A stretch of DNA of 64,000 nt, taken from Diphasiastrum complanatum. Its lineage: Eukaryota; Streptophyta; Lycopodiopsida; Lycopodiales; Lycopodiaceae. How positions within the stretch are numbered: the stretch's first letter is position 1; each line of letters starts with the position of its first letter. The position numbers and the translations under genes were made by a program. Below the pieces are notes generated by a model that saw nothing but the letters and a program-made list of their open reading frames with translations, did not search any database and had not been told where the DNA came from. The stretch lies in NCBI GenBank assembly GCA_029204225.1, contig CM055092.1, positions 27,758,320 to 27,822,319 of the forward strand. Direction: 5' to 3'. Positions 22,710 to 34,519 of this stretch are shown piece after piece.

Positions 22710-23353
22710 TGAAATAATTTAGATCATAAATGATCCAAATCCATAAAGGATCTTTGGTTACAAAAGAAGCTACTCTACCAATCTTGCCAATGTAGAAAAA
22801 TCAGCATCTACACACAAGATTAGATGCTAACTCTAATAGAACTTGATCAAACATGAATCAAAACATAAAGTATTGTTGATGTCCATAGAAAACCAGGAAG
22901 CTACTGTATTTCACATGTGTGGATCCAAAAATAGCAAATATAGAACATTCTACACATTGAATTGCAAGCAATCACAAGTATAGTGCACCAATGGATAGTA
23001 GAACCCAAGAGGACCATGTATAAGCATGAAATGAGATAGAGAAGAGAGAAGATGTTTCTCTCCATGAGTTAAATCCTTTTATAGCAGTTCCAAATCCTAT
23101 TTGGCCACTTGGCTTTTCCACCAAAATGTAAACCCTACTATTTTTGGGTCTAGATTCAATGTACCCAACATTTAAATTTGAATCTACTCAAACTCGACTT
23201 CTAACTTTCCCACGCTTTTAAAAGGTGTTTATGCAAATGAAATTTAGACTAATAAACTTTGAAAAGTCAAATTCTAAGTCTAAAATAAAGTTAGCCTCAA
23301 TTTGTCAAATATAGAAATGTAGCAAATATGATCAAACTAGTTGAATCTTTCAC
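22710..23353 (-). repeat. 5' LTR of the minus-strand gag-protease element (outer edge approximate)
   Basis: The LTR begins TGAAAT on the plus strand beside the primer site. A matching CTTTCA near 23353 gives inverted termini and a length of about 640 bp. The first 200 bases are repeated at 9602-9800. The outer edge joins Copia-2 directly. Confidence 0.6.
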
Positions 23354-24239
23354 ATGTCCCATTGTGAATGCTTTTTGATATTTTCTCTCTCATTGATATT
23401 TGCTCCATTCGGAATGTCTAATCTCTATCACTATGTTGTTGTAGGAAGACAATCTAAAGAAATCAAGACACCTCTTTGACTTCATCATCTCACGCTCTAT
23501 ATGTCAACAAAGGCTCGAAATGACAGAAGAAGAAAAGCTCCAAGCAAATTGCATTGAATCAGAAGCCGACACAATAACCAAATCCACAATCGAAGAAGAA
23601 GATGTTTTGTAAGTACTCACTAATCATGAGATCCATGATTGCGGGATATTAAAAGCAGAGAATGGAAACAAGCAACTAGATCAACAAGCAAATGCAATCG
23701 TACTATCATCTCAATCTCTTCTTCTCAACATGGAAGAATGAGCATTTATGGTAAGAAACCAAAAGGTGCAAGTCGATGATTCTTGATTTCTGGATTCCGG
23801 AGCTACTCAACATATAACCAGTCATTGTAAGCATTTGTCACTCCTATACACCTTACGATACAAATAAATTTGTTCATCTTGGTGATGATAGTACACACTA
23901 TCGAAGGTGAAGGCATTGTAGGATTGAAGTTCCAACATGATCAACTCAAACTACTATCAAATGTTTTGTATGTACCTAAACTCTCTACAAATCTAATGCT
24001 AGTAAGTAGAATCACTAATAAATTAGGTCATAGGGTAAAGTTCGAGTCTGATCATTGTTGAATTATTGATAGGACAAATAAGATCCTTGCATTCAACAAG
24101 AGGCATAGATACTTATATATAGACTGATTCATTGTTATTATGACACAAGTCAAGCCTTGAATACCTTTGTTCTAGTCAATAAGGCATTGCTTTGGCATTA
24201 TAGATTAGGACGTATGAATTATAAGCGTAGACCACCTAT

Positions 24240-25380
24240 AAGGTATATCGAAGAATTTGTTGCTTATCTTGTTCAAGAGCTAACTATTGTCGAAGAAGCA
24301 CTTAGTCAGCTCGATTCTGATCTATGGAAAGAAGCTATGGATAGAGAGTATTCATTTATCATCAAAAACCAAACTTGGACTATTGTCGATTGCTTGCTAG
24401 CATAAATGTAGTTGATTGCAAATGGATATTCAAAATCAAATATAAGGCGGATGGAAGCATTGATCGAAGGAAAGCTCAACTTTTCGTGAGAGGATTTTTG
24501 CAGATACATAACATCAACTATATTGAGACTTTTAGTCCGGTAGTTAAGCATTCTTCAATCAGACTTCTACTGTCATATGCTGTTGTAGCCGAATCTGGAG
24601 ATACATAGTATGGATGTACATACAACTTATTTGAATGGAGTTATTGAAGAAGATATCTACATGATACAACCCGAAGTATTTTGCATCCTTGTGACTTATT
24701 TATATATGTACAATTTAAATACAAGGCATAATGAAAAGAATGGCTTAGCTTCTAATGTCAACTGTGACCTTTATTGCGGTTGCATGTCAACATCTACCAT
24801 ATTGTCTATAGAATTTTTGAAGGCAAAAATAATTTTGTATGTAAGCTCACAGAGCACTTTATGGCTTGAAGCAATATGCTAGAGCATGGATTAACATTTT
24901 TTTTATTGATCACAGTTATGAATCAAGCACTTCAAACTCTAATGTCTACTTCAAGTTAGTGTTATCATTTTGTATGTGGATGACACACTTCTCTTTAGCA
25001 ACAATGTCAAACTAATAAAAGATGAGAAACGAATGTTGTCTTCAGAATTCGACATGAGATCTAGGCGAAGCTCATTACTGTCTAGGTATTCAAATCCAAA
25101 GACACAAGAAATAGAATTTGATCTATATTACACAACAAAGATACATCTACAATATGTTGATCATATATAATTTGATGAATTGCAAGATAGCTCACTCACC
25201 AATGGAGCCAGGACTCAAATTGTCGAAAGACCAGTGTCCTCAGATGATAGAAGAGAAAGAGTAGATGTATCATTGTCATTCAATAATAGGTTTTCTTATG
25301 TATGCAATGATCTGTACCAGACCAGACATAGCTTTTGTAGTCAGTTCCTTAAGTTAGTTTATGGCTAATCTTGGTATTAC
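24240..25380 (+). pseudogene. Copia-2 reverse transcriptase, broken
   Basis: Segments read [20 protein letters not shown], then [20 protein letters not shown], then MDVHTTYLNGVIEEDIYMIQ. About 150 bases of unrelated sequence (24680-24830) follow before VCKLTEHFMA. The catalytic box MYVDDTLLFSNN lies near 24970. A frameshift breaks the DLGEAHYCLGIQ block. The similarity to Copia-1 RT is close throughout. Confidence 0.88.
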
Positions 25381-25399
25381 TCATTGAAATGCTCTCATC

Positions 25400-25790
25400 A
25401 GGGTCATGAGATATATTCAAGCTACTATGGACCTATGCATTCGTTATGGAGTAGTCGACAATGACAAAATCAATATTCTTAGTGGTTATTCAGATGTAAG
25501 TTGGGCAGGAAATCTAGACACTCATAAATCCACATCTGGATTTGCATTCTTCCTCAACAATGGTCCTATTTTTGGGAACAGTTGCAAGCAAACTTTGATA
25601 TATCTACCATCTACTAAATTAGATTATATCGTAGCCTCTCAAGCTACTACGGAAGCAATGTGGTTGAGAAACTTACTTTCAAATGTTTGTATGAAACAAT
25701 ATACTTTCTATTCTGTGATAATCAAAATGCTATTGCTTTATTTACCAACCCTAGGTTTCATTTTAGGAGTAAGCACATGTCAAGAATCAG
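25400..25790 (+). pseudogene. Copia-2 RNase H, broken
   Basis: The frame reads MRYIQATMDLCIRYGVVDND, SGYSDVSWAGNLDTHKSTSG and ASQATTEAMWLRNLLSN. A frameshift around 25700 then breaks the DNQNAIAL block, and the piece ends in RSKH. Here the W of SWAG is retained, unlike in Copia-1. Confidence 0.85.
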
Positions 25791-25984
25791 ATAAGCAACA
25801 TCAAGCATTCACCATAAGCAATTACCAAAGAAGGCGGAAGAAGAACACACACTCTCACATAACACTCTATCACTCTCTATTGATAACTGAATGTAAAATG
25901 CACAAATAGACCCTGAACCCTGATAGAGAGAAAAACCCTAGGAGTAGACTACTAGTCTAGCCTACGACTAGTTACAACTGGTAA
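25791..25984. other. Junction between Copia-2 and Copia-3
   Basis: The sequence separates the RNase H end of Copia-2 from the RNase H end of Copia-3, which points the other way. It could hold the 3' LTR edge of Copia-3 (plus strand ...GTTACA near 25976), but no matching 5' LTR was found. Confidence 0.35.
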
Positions 25985-26627
25985 TAGTTGTCAATAATAA
26001 AGTACATCGTGAATAGTAACTAAGAAGTGTAACAATGAAGTTTATCATTGACTTAGTAAAAATATCTGCCAGTTGATCTCCAGATTTATAAAAAACAAGA
26101 TCAATGGCTCTATCAAGAATTTTCTCTCGAACAAAATGATAATGTATTTCGATGTGCTTGGTTCGAGCATGTAAAACTGGAGTTTTGGCAAGGTGAATGT
26201 AGCTTTGATTGTTGCAGGATATAGTATTCGCATCCACTTGTGGTTGACCTAAATACACAAGCAATTTTTGTAACCATACCACTTCTTGTTGCTGAGTGCT
26301 CGATATCCAACTTCCGTTGAGGATAAGGCTAGGTTGCTTTTTGTTGCTCCATGAAACTGCAGCTATACCATAACTGAATGTATGACCACTAATAAATCTT
26401 CTGTTATCAATATTAACTGACCAATTCGCATTTGTATAACCTACCAACATTGGCGCTTCAGGTTGATCATACTTCAAACCAAAATTCAATGTCCCTCGAA
26501 TGTATCTAAGAATACGTTTAGCAGACTTCCAGTGTGCTTGACTAGGATCTTGCATAAATTGACTAACAACACCAACAACATAAGAAATATCACGTCGTGT
26601 GTGTGTCAAATAAATCAAACTACCCAC
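25985..26627 (-). pseudogene. Copia-3 RNase H, broken late
   Basis: One open frame of 219 codons covers GSLIYLTHTRRDISYVVGVV, SGHTFSYGIAAVSWSNKKQP, CNNQSYIHLAKTPVLHARTK and KSGDQLADIFTKSM. This is nearly the entire Copia RNase H domain. The acidic residue before NNQS is Cys here (CNNQS rather than CDNQS), so activity is doubtful. Confidence 0.9.
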
Positions 26628-26639
26628 AAGCTATCTCTT

Positions 26640-27720
26640 CAAATAAGCATCCACTGTCTCAGACTCATCATATGCAGTAAGCTTTGTGTTGACATCCATA
26701 GGTGTATTCAAAGGCTTACAATCCTGCATATTGAGCTTATAAAACAAATCTCATGCATATTTGCTTTGTGTAAGAAAGACCGTGTCTTCCTTTTGCCATA
26801 CTTCAATGCCAAGACAATAGTGCATCAGTCCTAGATCGCTCATGTCAAAATCATTGAAAAAATTTGATTTGATTTCATCAACTAAGCTCTCATTACGTCT
26901 TGTAATAATCAAATCATCCACGTACAACACAATGAACACTATATCTGAATCTTGTCTTAGAATGTAAAGATTAGGATCAGCATCATTCTTTACCATTCCC
27001 CTTCGCTTGAAGTGTTCATCAATGCAAGAGTACCACACCTATGGTGCGTGCTTCAATCCATAAATATCTTTGTTGAGCTTACAAACAAGATGCTCTCTCC
27101 CTGGCTCAACAAATCCTTGAGGTTGTACTAAGTACACCTCTTCATCCAGCACTCCAACAAGAAAAGCAGATTTAACATCCATTTGCTGGATCTTCCAACC
27201 ATAGAAAGCAAAAATAACAATGATAGAACATATAGTTACCATCTTAGCTACAAGTGTGAAGGTTTTCTCAAAATCAGTACCTTCCTACTGCTCAAATACT
27301 CTCGCAACCAATCGTGCTTTGTCTTGTTGAGTTGCCCATCAGCTCCATATTTGATCTTGTATATCCATTTGCAAGTGATAGGCGTCTTCCCATCAGGAAG
27401 CTCAACCAAGTTCCACATCTTATTTTTTGATATAACTTCCATTTCTGTTTCCATAGCTTCACACCACTCTTCATGCTCCTTTGCTTTATCAAAAGTTTTT
27501 GGTTCTTGATCCATGAGCACATAACCCATTAGGGATAGATTCATCTTTAATCTTGCAGGAGATTTTTGATTTCTATTTGATCTTCCAAACTCTCCCTGCT
27601 CGCTAGATTCAGGAGTATCTCCCTTCTTTGCATCATCTGTGACTGATAAGTACCATTTAGGTACTCTCTTGGGGATTTCACCATCAGAGTCCATTGGATT
27701 TTCCGTATCAACATTCATTC
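26640..27720 (-). pseudogene. Copia-3 reverse transcriptase, broken
   Basis: It starts with the linker and HEEWCEAMETEMEVISKNKM, then TPITCKWIYKIKYGADGQ. After frameshifts it continues QMDVKSAFLVGVLDEEVYLV and CKLNKDIYGLKHAP, then the catalytic LYVDDLIITRRN near 26920 and DMSDLGLMHYCLGIEVWQ. Most of the polymerase can be read across four frames. Confidence 0.9.
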
Positions 27721-27818
27721 CTTCTTGACCTGTACTTTCGCTCCCTCATCAAAAAATTGAGTGATTACTTCAGATTGTTCACCTCGGTCCATCTCGTCAA
27801 ATGTAGCATCTCTAGAAA

Positions 27819-28497
27819 TCACAAGCTTATGTGCATTTGTGTCATACATCTTGTATGCCTTGACCTTCTTATCATATCCAAGGAAAATACAGCATTTGCA
27901 TCCAATTTCCTTCGTTTCTCATCAGGAATATGAGCATAAGCATCACAAACAAATACTCTCAACTGAGAAATATTAGGTTTCTTTCCAGTAAAAGCTTCAT
28001 GAGGTGTCTTACCTTCCATGGATTTTGTAGGACACCGATTCAGGATGTGCGTAGCCGTTGCAGAAATCAATAAATTATGTCAAAAAATACTCACCACCTC
28101 CATCAAATCTCAAAGTCTTGATGCAACATCCTATTTGCTTTTCAGCTAATGCCTTGAATTCCCTGAACTTAGCAAAAGCATCCAATTTCTTGCTTATGAA
28201 ATAACTCCAAATGCATATGCTATAATCATCAATGAAGTTAATAAAGTAATAGTAGCCACTAAGAGATCTAGTCTGCATAGGTCCACATAGATCACTGTTG
28301 ACAAGATCTAGGCTTCCACTGGCTCTCCTTGCTCCACTTTTGGGAAACATCTCTCTGTGCTGTTTTTCCAAAATGCAACCTTTACAGATTTTTCCTTCAA
28401 AAGAAATATTAGGTAATCCAATAACTAGATTATCTCTTTCGAGAATCTGTAAACTTTGGGCACTAATATGACCAAATCGTTTCACTTCGACTATCAA
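27819..28497 (-). pseudogene. Copia-3 integrase, broken
   Basis: The frame has a zinc-binding remnant (RFGHISAQSLQ...CKGCILEKQ), the core NSDLCGPMQT...FIDDYS, and LRFDGGGEY with the second Asp. After a gap it has ATHILNRCPTKSMEGKTPHE and QLRVFVCDAYAHIPDEKRRK. The region with the catalytic Glu is missing around 28075. The first zinc-binding His is also missing. Confidence 0.88.
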
Positions 28498-28499
28498 TA

Positions 28500-29104
28500 G
28501 TACTTACCATAGCTTGAGCACAAATCCCTTGTTGTGATGACTCAAGTTCTCTTGACGTTGTTCTTCTTGCAAAAGCAATCCACATATTTTTTCATGGATG
28601 GAAGATTTTCCCGTGTGGCTATACTTGTCACAAACATTTGATGTGACTCACTCAATGTCAATTGCACGATTTCACAATCTTGAACTCACTCTCCAACGGT
28701 GACTAATTGATCACGGATCTGCTTTACCTTCAATAGGTGACCGGCAATGGTTGCACCATCATCCATTTGTAATGTATGTAGTTTCGCCTTCAGAAATAGC
28801 ACTCGAGATGTGCTTGTGGTCTCAAACAATGCCTTCAATGTATCTCATGCTTCTTTTGGTCCTTCTGAATCTGAAATGTAGGGAATAATTGCATCTCTGA
28901 TTGATAAGTTGATGACATTTTGTGCTTTCTGTTTTCTCCCGTCAAATGCCCCCTGATCTTCTTCAATCACTGGCCTTGTCTCTTCACATGTCACGATCTC
29001 TTTTCCATCAAAATGTCTTTCAGTTTGAATTTCCAAATTGCGTAGTTGCTGACTCCTTCCAATTTGCTTGACTCATTGAGGACACTCTCACGTAGAGTTG
29101 CCAT
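28500..29104 (-). pseudogene. Copia-3 gag, broken
   Basis: The ATG at 29104 opens MATLRESVLNESSKLEGVSN, followed by YAIWKFKLKDILMEKR and a premature stop. Another frame supplies NVINLSIRDAIIPYISDSEG. Later pieces include LFETTSTSRVLFLKAKLHTL. It ends near 28500 without a clear zinc knuckle. Confidence 0.8.
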
Positions 29105-29210
29105 TACTGGATAGATGAGTTTGGATCATAGAAAAATGGCTCAGTCTGAGCACACAACTTGTCTACAAATTTATCACACCACAGAACTGTATATTCTTGG
29201 TTGTACACCT

Positions 29211-29509
29211 GATATCGGTCTAGCGCGCGGGTGTACTACCGCTCGGGACCTTCTTGGGGTCGCGCGTGTTGATTCGATATTGTTACGAATATGCGATATC
29301 GGTTCGGCGTGTGAGTGTAAGGCTGCTCGGGAATTTCTTTAGCTCACGCGCGTTGATCCGATATCAATACGGATCAAGATAACAAGTAGAGGGAATATAA
29401 GAATTTTTAAAGGGAATATTCTAAATTCCTCCAACATTTGATATCAATACGGATCAGGATAACAAGTAGAGGGAATATAAGAATTTTTAGAGGAAATATT
29501 CTAGATTCC
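29211..29509. repeat. Compound tandem repeat: two pairs of ~65-84 bp units
   Basis: The first pair (29211-29294 and 29295-29359) starts GATATCGGT and shares GCTCGGGA and CGCGCGTTGAT words. The second pair (29360-29439 and 29440-29509) starts GATATCAATACGGATCA and is about 90% identical. The GATATC start is common to all four units. Confidence 0.8.
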
Positions 29510-30378
29510 CCACTTCGACGCAGCGCTACGTCGCCTTCTCTTTGCAACGATTTCGAAGTGTGTGATCGTTCAAAAGACAAAAATCAGTAATGTGAAATGC
29601 ATGAAGCCTCATAAACTCTGAATGGCAATACTAGACACTGTGTAGTGTGATCAAACAGACAAATGAGAGATTTCTTGGCAAACCTCTCTCACAAATGGCA
29701 CTTTTCACAAAAGCTAGGAAGAACTGTAAAAATCTTCCCACTCAACAGATTTTCAATCTGTCTGATGCTGCCTTGGCCTTTCTGATGCCTTGGCCTTTCT
29801 GATGCTGCCTTGGCCTTTCTGATGCCTTTCTGAATTTTGCAGAGCTTAATTTAACACACAAATTAAATAAGAATGTGAACACTTGTGCGATATTAGATGA
29901 TGCAGTGGAAGTAGAGGGCATAAAGACTAAACTACACCATTACATCGAGAGATGTTGTCAATGGTCAACCCCTTTGATTCATTATCAAATGCCAATTGTT
30001 GTGCCCTAGTCTTTTTGTATCATGCTTCTTGGTTTCCAAGGGGAGGCTCGAACTTGACACCAAAGAAACTTTGGATGTCAAGATGGAACTTGCCAAGCTA
30101 AATTAAAGAACAAGTGTACCTCACCCAGTAGATTGGACCCTACCTCACATGTTCCATAGTTAGTAAAGGGCAAATGCCCAACAAGTTCCATAGTGTTTAA
30201 AGGCTAGGCCACAACAATTGGGTTGCAATAATAATTCAAAGGGTTGTCATTTGACCATTGACATGACAAAGCTCATTTTTTCCACCCTCCACCATTGCAC
30301 AACTCTTCACATTATTTATTTTATTAACAACGACAACGACAACGACGTACCAAACTCAAACTGAATCGTAGTCTTTGC
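29510..30378. other. Intergenic stretch before the pyruvate carrier gene
   Basis: No gene is seen. A short imperfect tandem array of TTGGCCTTTCTGATGC-like units occupies 29762-29832. ACAACG is repeated near 30329-30347. The rest probably contains the promoter of the carrier gene, but no TATA box stands out. Confidence 0.5.
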
Positions 30379-30379
30379 A

Positions 30380-30402
30380 TCTCTCTCTCTCTCTCTCTCT
30401 TT
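30380..30402. repeat. (CT)n tract in the probable 5' UTR or promoter
   Basis: CT repeats lie about 100 bases before the ATG of the pyruvate carrier gene, and a GAGAGAGAG tract lies at 30474-30485. Pyrimidine-rich tracts near the transcription start are common in plant housekeeping genes. A regulatory role is inferred only. Confidence 0.6.
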
Positions 30403-30504
30403 TCTTTCTTCCCTTTTTCCTTCGCGTTCTCTGTCTGGACTAGCGGAAAGTAAAGCAAGCAAAGCACAGACGAGAGAGAGAGAGGAGAGCGAGCGACGAG
30501 GGAG

Positions 30505-33500
30505 ATGGCGTCAGCTGCTTTGAAGGCATTCTGGAATCACCCAGCAGGCCCAAAAACCAGTTAAGATCTATGGTCTCTTCCTTGCACTTTTCGAATCAAT
30601 GATTGCTCTGTCAAATCTATTTCTGCGCACAAAATTTGATCCACTGCAGTAAGTGCTCGTGTCTGCTATGGGTACATGCCAGGAAGGACATGAAATCTGT
30701 AGGTTTTAGTGCTGAAAGTTGGAAGATCTGCAACTGGAAACCGCCTAACGACAGTGGTCGATGCAATTAGTGTACATGGTTAGAATGATTTTGCATTTGT
30801 TTTTTTGATTTGGGCCAGCATAACTGGACCTATTATGGCCGAGGATCAGAATTGCAGACTCTTTTTCCAAATATTCTTAGTGCCTTTGGTTTGACATTGT
30901 CTCTAAATAGGACGATGGAGTTTTAAGCCCTACTCTTTTGGATTTCAGAATCAACTCATTGATCTTCACTACTCTTAGTTGAAGATTGTTATTTGATTCT
31001 TCGATTTTCTCTATCCAACACTGGCATTTGCGAAGCTGTACTTAAGATTGCCTACGTCACTTGGTGTTCGAGAACTTTCAAGTGCCAGGATTAGTATATT
31101 TTTCTGCCATGAGTATACTAATAGCTAAAAGGTTGGTTAGAACAACTTATTTCAGCTCTATTAATGGCTTACGAATTTCAGGCTCATCGTGGAAAGACAC
31201 GACCTCCTATTGCATCATTCACATTTGTTGGTCCATTGCTGGGGGGGACAACACATGTGCACTTATTGTGCTTCCTCGTTGGTCTTTTATCCATCGTTGG
31301 TCGATTACTGGTCCTTTGCAGCAGTAACATCCTTCTTATGGTAGCTTTATACTCATCACTGCTCATCAATAGTTCATCACTGGTTAATGTCATCCCATCG
31401 ACCTTCTACATCACCTTTTAGTAGAGGGAAGTCACTTGTCACCTTGATTTATCTAGCGGTGTTCCTGTTTAATTTCATCGTTTGAGTATATCATCTCGTC
31501 ATGGATTGTCACATTGTTTTTGACAGCTGGAGAATAATTTATGGTTCTGTATCACTCATTGTTGGTCGTGTTGAATGTTTCTCATCTCTAAAGTTCAGCT
31601 CATTTTTGGTCCACTGCATATTTTGAGTCATTGCAAGAGAGGCAGCCACTATAAATATATCATCATCAACATGGATAAAAGCTAATGTGGATGTGTGTGA
31701 CTGTGCATGTGACCTAATATACTCGTGGGCATCGACAAATTGACTAGGCATGTCACAGCATTTACTTCACACAATATGCATGATGGAACATGATTGTGCA
31801 TGCGTCCTAGCCTACACTTGGGCATTGGAAATGATCTTGATAGTAAAGCAGTCCTATCACTCCATGGATATTTCATCTTCTCCAACTTTCCAAAATTGGA
31901 TTTTCAAGAGGAATGTCCTAGCAATTCTTTTGTGTCAATCAGAGATAATATTTTGGAAAGCTAACCAAACAGAATGCATCTTCCAATGCATCAATTACTT
32001 CAATTGTGCAAATATTGTTCAATGTAGAAATTCATGTTCGGAGATCATATGGAATATCTTTGTCATCATGGTGATCTTCAAAAGAAACTACATTGAGAAA
32101 CTTGTTTTATTGCATAGCAGATTCAATATTGGCCTAATTCCTTGTGCGCAAATGACCAAACGGATTTGCTAATCTTAAACTTTCTCTTATGAGATCTGGG
32201 AGCTTCTCTTCTTGAGAGTGATGGCTTTTGCCTCTTGGTGGTTCATGTGCCAATTCCTTCACATGAGAGCTTGATTATGCTCTAGCTTTTTGAACATTTT
32301 GTGGAATTTTGCGTACGCATTTTTTTTTTCCATACTTGTCATCGTAGTTGTCCGTTCTGCAATTTGATAAAATCCCCCTCCCCTCGACTTTTCTCTAAGT
32401 TGTTGTAGGTTCATTCATTTTTACCAAATTTTGAACTAATATAACTTCTCCGTTTGAGCTCGGATTTCAATGCAGTAAAAAACAAAATTCACTTACCAAA
32501 TTCGGACATAGTATCCGTACCTTGAAGTTCAGCTATCAAGGATTATCACTTTCCTCGCAAGACTCTTTCCCTTAAGTACAAGGCTTACCACTCTTCAACA
32601 AGTACGTGTTTCGAAGGGTACAGTTCTCCAATACTTTGTAATCATGCAAGAAGTAGCATCGGTCTAAAACATGCACTATATACATAGATAGAACTATTTA
32701 TTATAGGTTGAGCTTCATGAAAAGTAACAAATGTAGCATATGCTATGCTTTCATTTGACAAGTATGGCCTGAGTTTTTCTTGGATGATGCAATGACTAAA
32801 GTGGAACAAGTTTAGGAAATTTTCAAATTTCAAGTTTATTCATACAATTTTCAGTAGCTAAAAATGAAAGAAGAAACTTAGGGGCTTTTTTTATTTTAAT
32901 CTTTACTACAATGTCATTCCTATCGTTGATTTTCATAAGTATGCCCAATAGCCATTAAGTCTTTTCTTATGGTGATTGTTACGTCCCTAGTTAACTCTAG
33001 TTGACCAAGTCTTGAACATGGGTGTTGGGTATACCCTATTTAACGGTTAAGGGTCTCTTGAGGTCCTAATTCTTGAAATAGATGATAAAATTAGTTGTAA
33101 TGTGTATTAAGGATCTTAGAGGCTAGTGTTAGGGTGGCTACTTATACTTGGGCATAGGAAGTGAAAATTGCTATATTTACCAAGGGTAGAAGGACATTGT
33201 GAGAGTGTATATAAAGGTCAAAAACCTTACATTTCCATTTATTTTATCTCGTCCTAATTTATTGTGGAATAGTTGCTGGCTGGTTCTAATCCTTTTGCTA
33301 CTCATAGTTAGGATTACTCTCCTGAGTGGTAAGGTAGTATGGGAGGCCATAGCTAGGAGCCTAACAATAGTTGATATTGTGATTCCCATAGCTTAGGGGT
33401 GGGTGAGCTTTATTGAACGTGTCTATATCTCTAACAAATTGTCTTTTGTGTGAGTTATATCGTGTTTTTTGATATCTAGTTTATCCTTGGGAGCGTTTAT

Positions 33501-34488
33501 AGTGGTACCAGAGTCAAAATTGGATCATGTTATCAATAATGAGCTAAAAAGATTATTCAATAACGTGGAAGGATTCTACATCAAATAGAAGCTTGAATTG
33601 GCATTATCTTCTTTGAATGGAAGAGAAATCATTGGTGTTTGTTGTATCATGGCTAGCTAAAAGTTTTCTACTATTTTTTACGCTGAACGATGGATATATA
33701 TAGTGGTCTATGGCTGGTGCATTCCAATTTAGCTAGGATATCTTAGTTTCATAGTTGCAGCGCGATTCCCGAATCGCGATTCAGAATCGCGATCAGAGAT
33801 TCTGATTCGCGATTCGGGATTTTCCCAGAATCGTGTAGAATCGATTTTTTTTTTTTTTTTTGAAATTTTTTAAGGCAATATGGGTATCAGATGAAAGCTC
33901 TGATCGAGGGGATTATGATTGTGTAGTTTGCCGACTGTTTCGGGTGCGAAACACCAAAAAGTGTGTTTTCACTCGGGGAGTTGGAAGGCCAAATCATGAA
34001 GAGGCCTTACCGTCGGGGCCGGGGTCTATCGGCAACCCCCGGACCCCGCCGTTGGGGGGCGTTGCCCCCCAAACCCCCCGTTTCTCGGGGGGTTACTGCC
34101 CCCCGAACCCCCCGTTTCCAGGGGGACTACTGTCCCCCGAACCCCCTAGAGCTTCTTGCTAGATAGACACTGTAGATAAAAATGCCACCGCCCCCCTGTA
34201 GATAAAAATGAGGTCCAAATGCGCGCCGAGAAGGGCCCAATATTTATGCCCCCAACTGTATGTACATTGCACTCACATCTCCAGTGAACCAATTGCAAAA
34301 GTGATCATCATCCATACAGTTGATAGTCCAAACTGTAACATTAACATTTACTGAAAACCAGAGCAAATGACAACCGAATAGCTACTGAAAATAAGATCTG
34401 TTTGTGCCTCATCTACTGCACTTCTGAGAGGCAAAACGCTGGTTTGACCATTGATCCCCTAAAAAAAAGTTAAGCAATAAGCTATTTT

Positions 34489-34519
<31 letters not shown>

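Larger units (their letters stand above)
23405..25790 (+). mobile_element. Copia-2, 5'-truncated relative of Copia-1 with integrase deleted
   Basis: It starts inside gag (ITMLLQEDN), passes a worn zinc knuckle near 23610, and keeps the protease active site FLDSGATQHIT near 23795. The integrase HHCC start WHYRLGRMNY (24193-24225) then runs directly into the RT-proximal RPPIRYIEEF and TIVEEALSQLDSDLWKEAMD. About 900 bases corresponding to the integrase core and linker of Copia-1 are therefore missing. RT and RNase H follow to about 25790. No LTR is recognisable at either end. Confidence 0.85.
25985..29104 (-). mobile_element. Copia-3, minus-strand Copia element without recognisable LTRs
   Basis: Reading from 29104 leftward the order is gag, integrase, RT and RNase H, all in pieces. 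The protease and zinc knuckle are not visible between gag and integrase, so that part appears deleted. The lineage differs from Copia-1 and Copia-2, with gag of the LEGVSNYAIWKFKLKDILM type. No primer site could be found upstream of the gag ATG. Instead there is a set of tandem repeats (29211-29509). Confidence 0.88.

Noticed and set aside
31164-31421. 85-codon hydrophobic frame in MPC intron 1
   Set aside because: No recognised domain and overlapped by frames on the other strand; likely chance.
33860-34162. A frame shared by both MITEs (AIWV.DESSD...CVVCRLF)
   Set aside because: Both copies encode it, but this follows from nucleotide similarity; it is short and shows no clear excess of silent changes.
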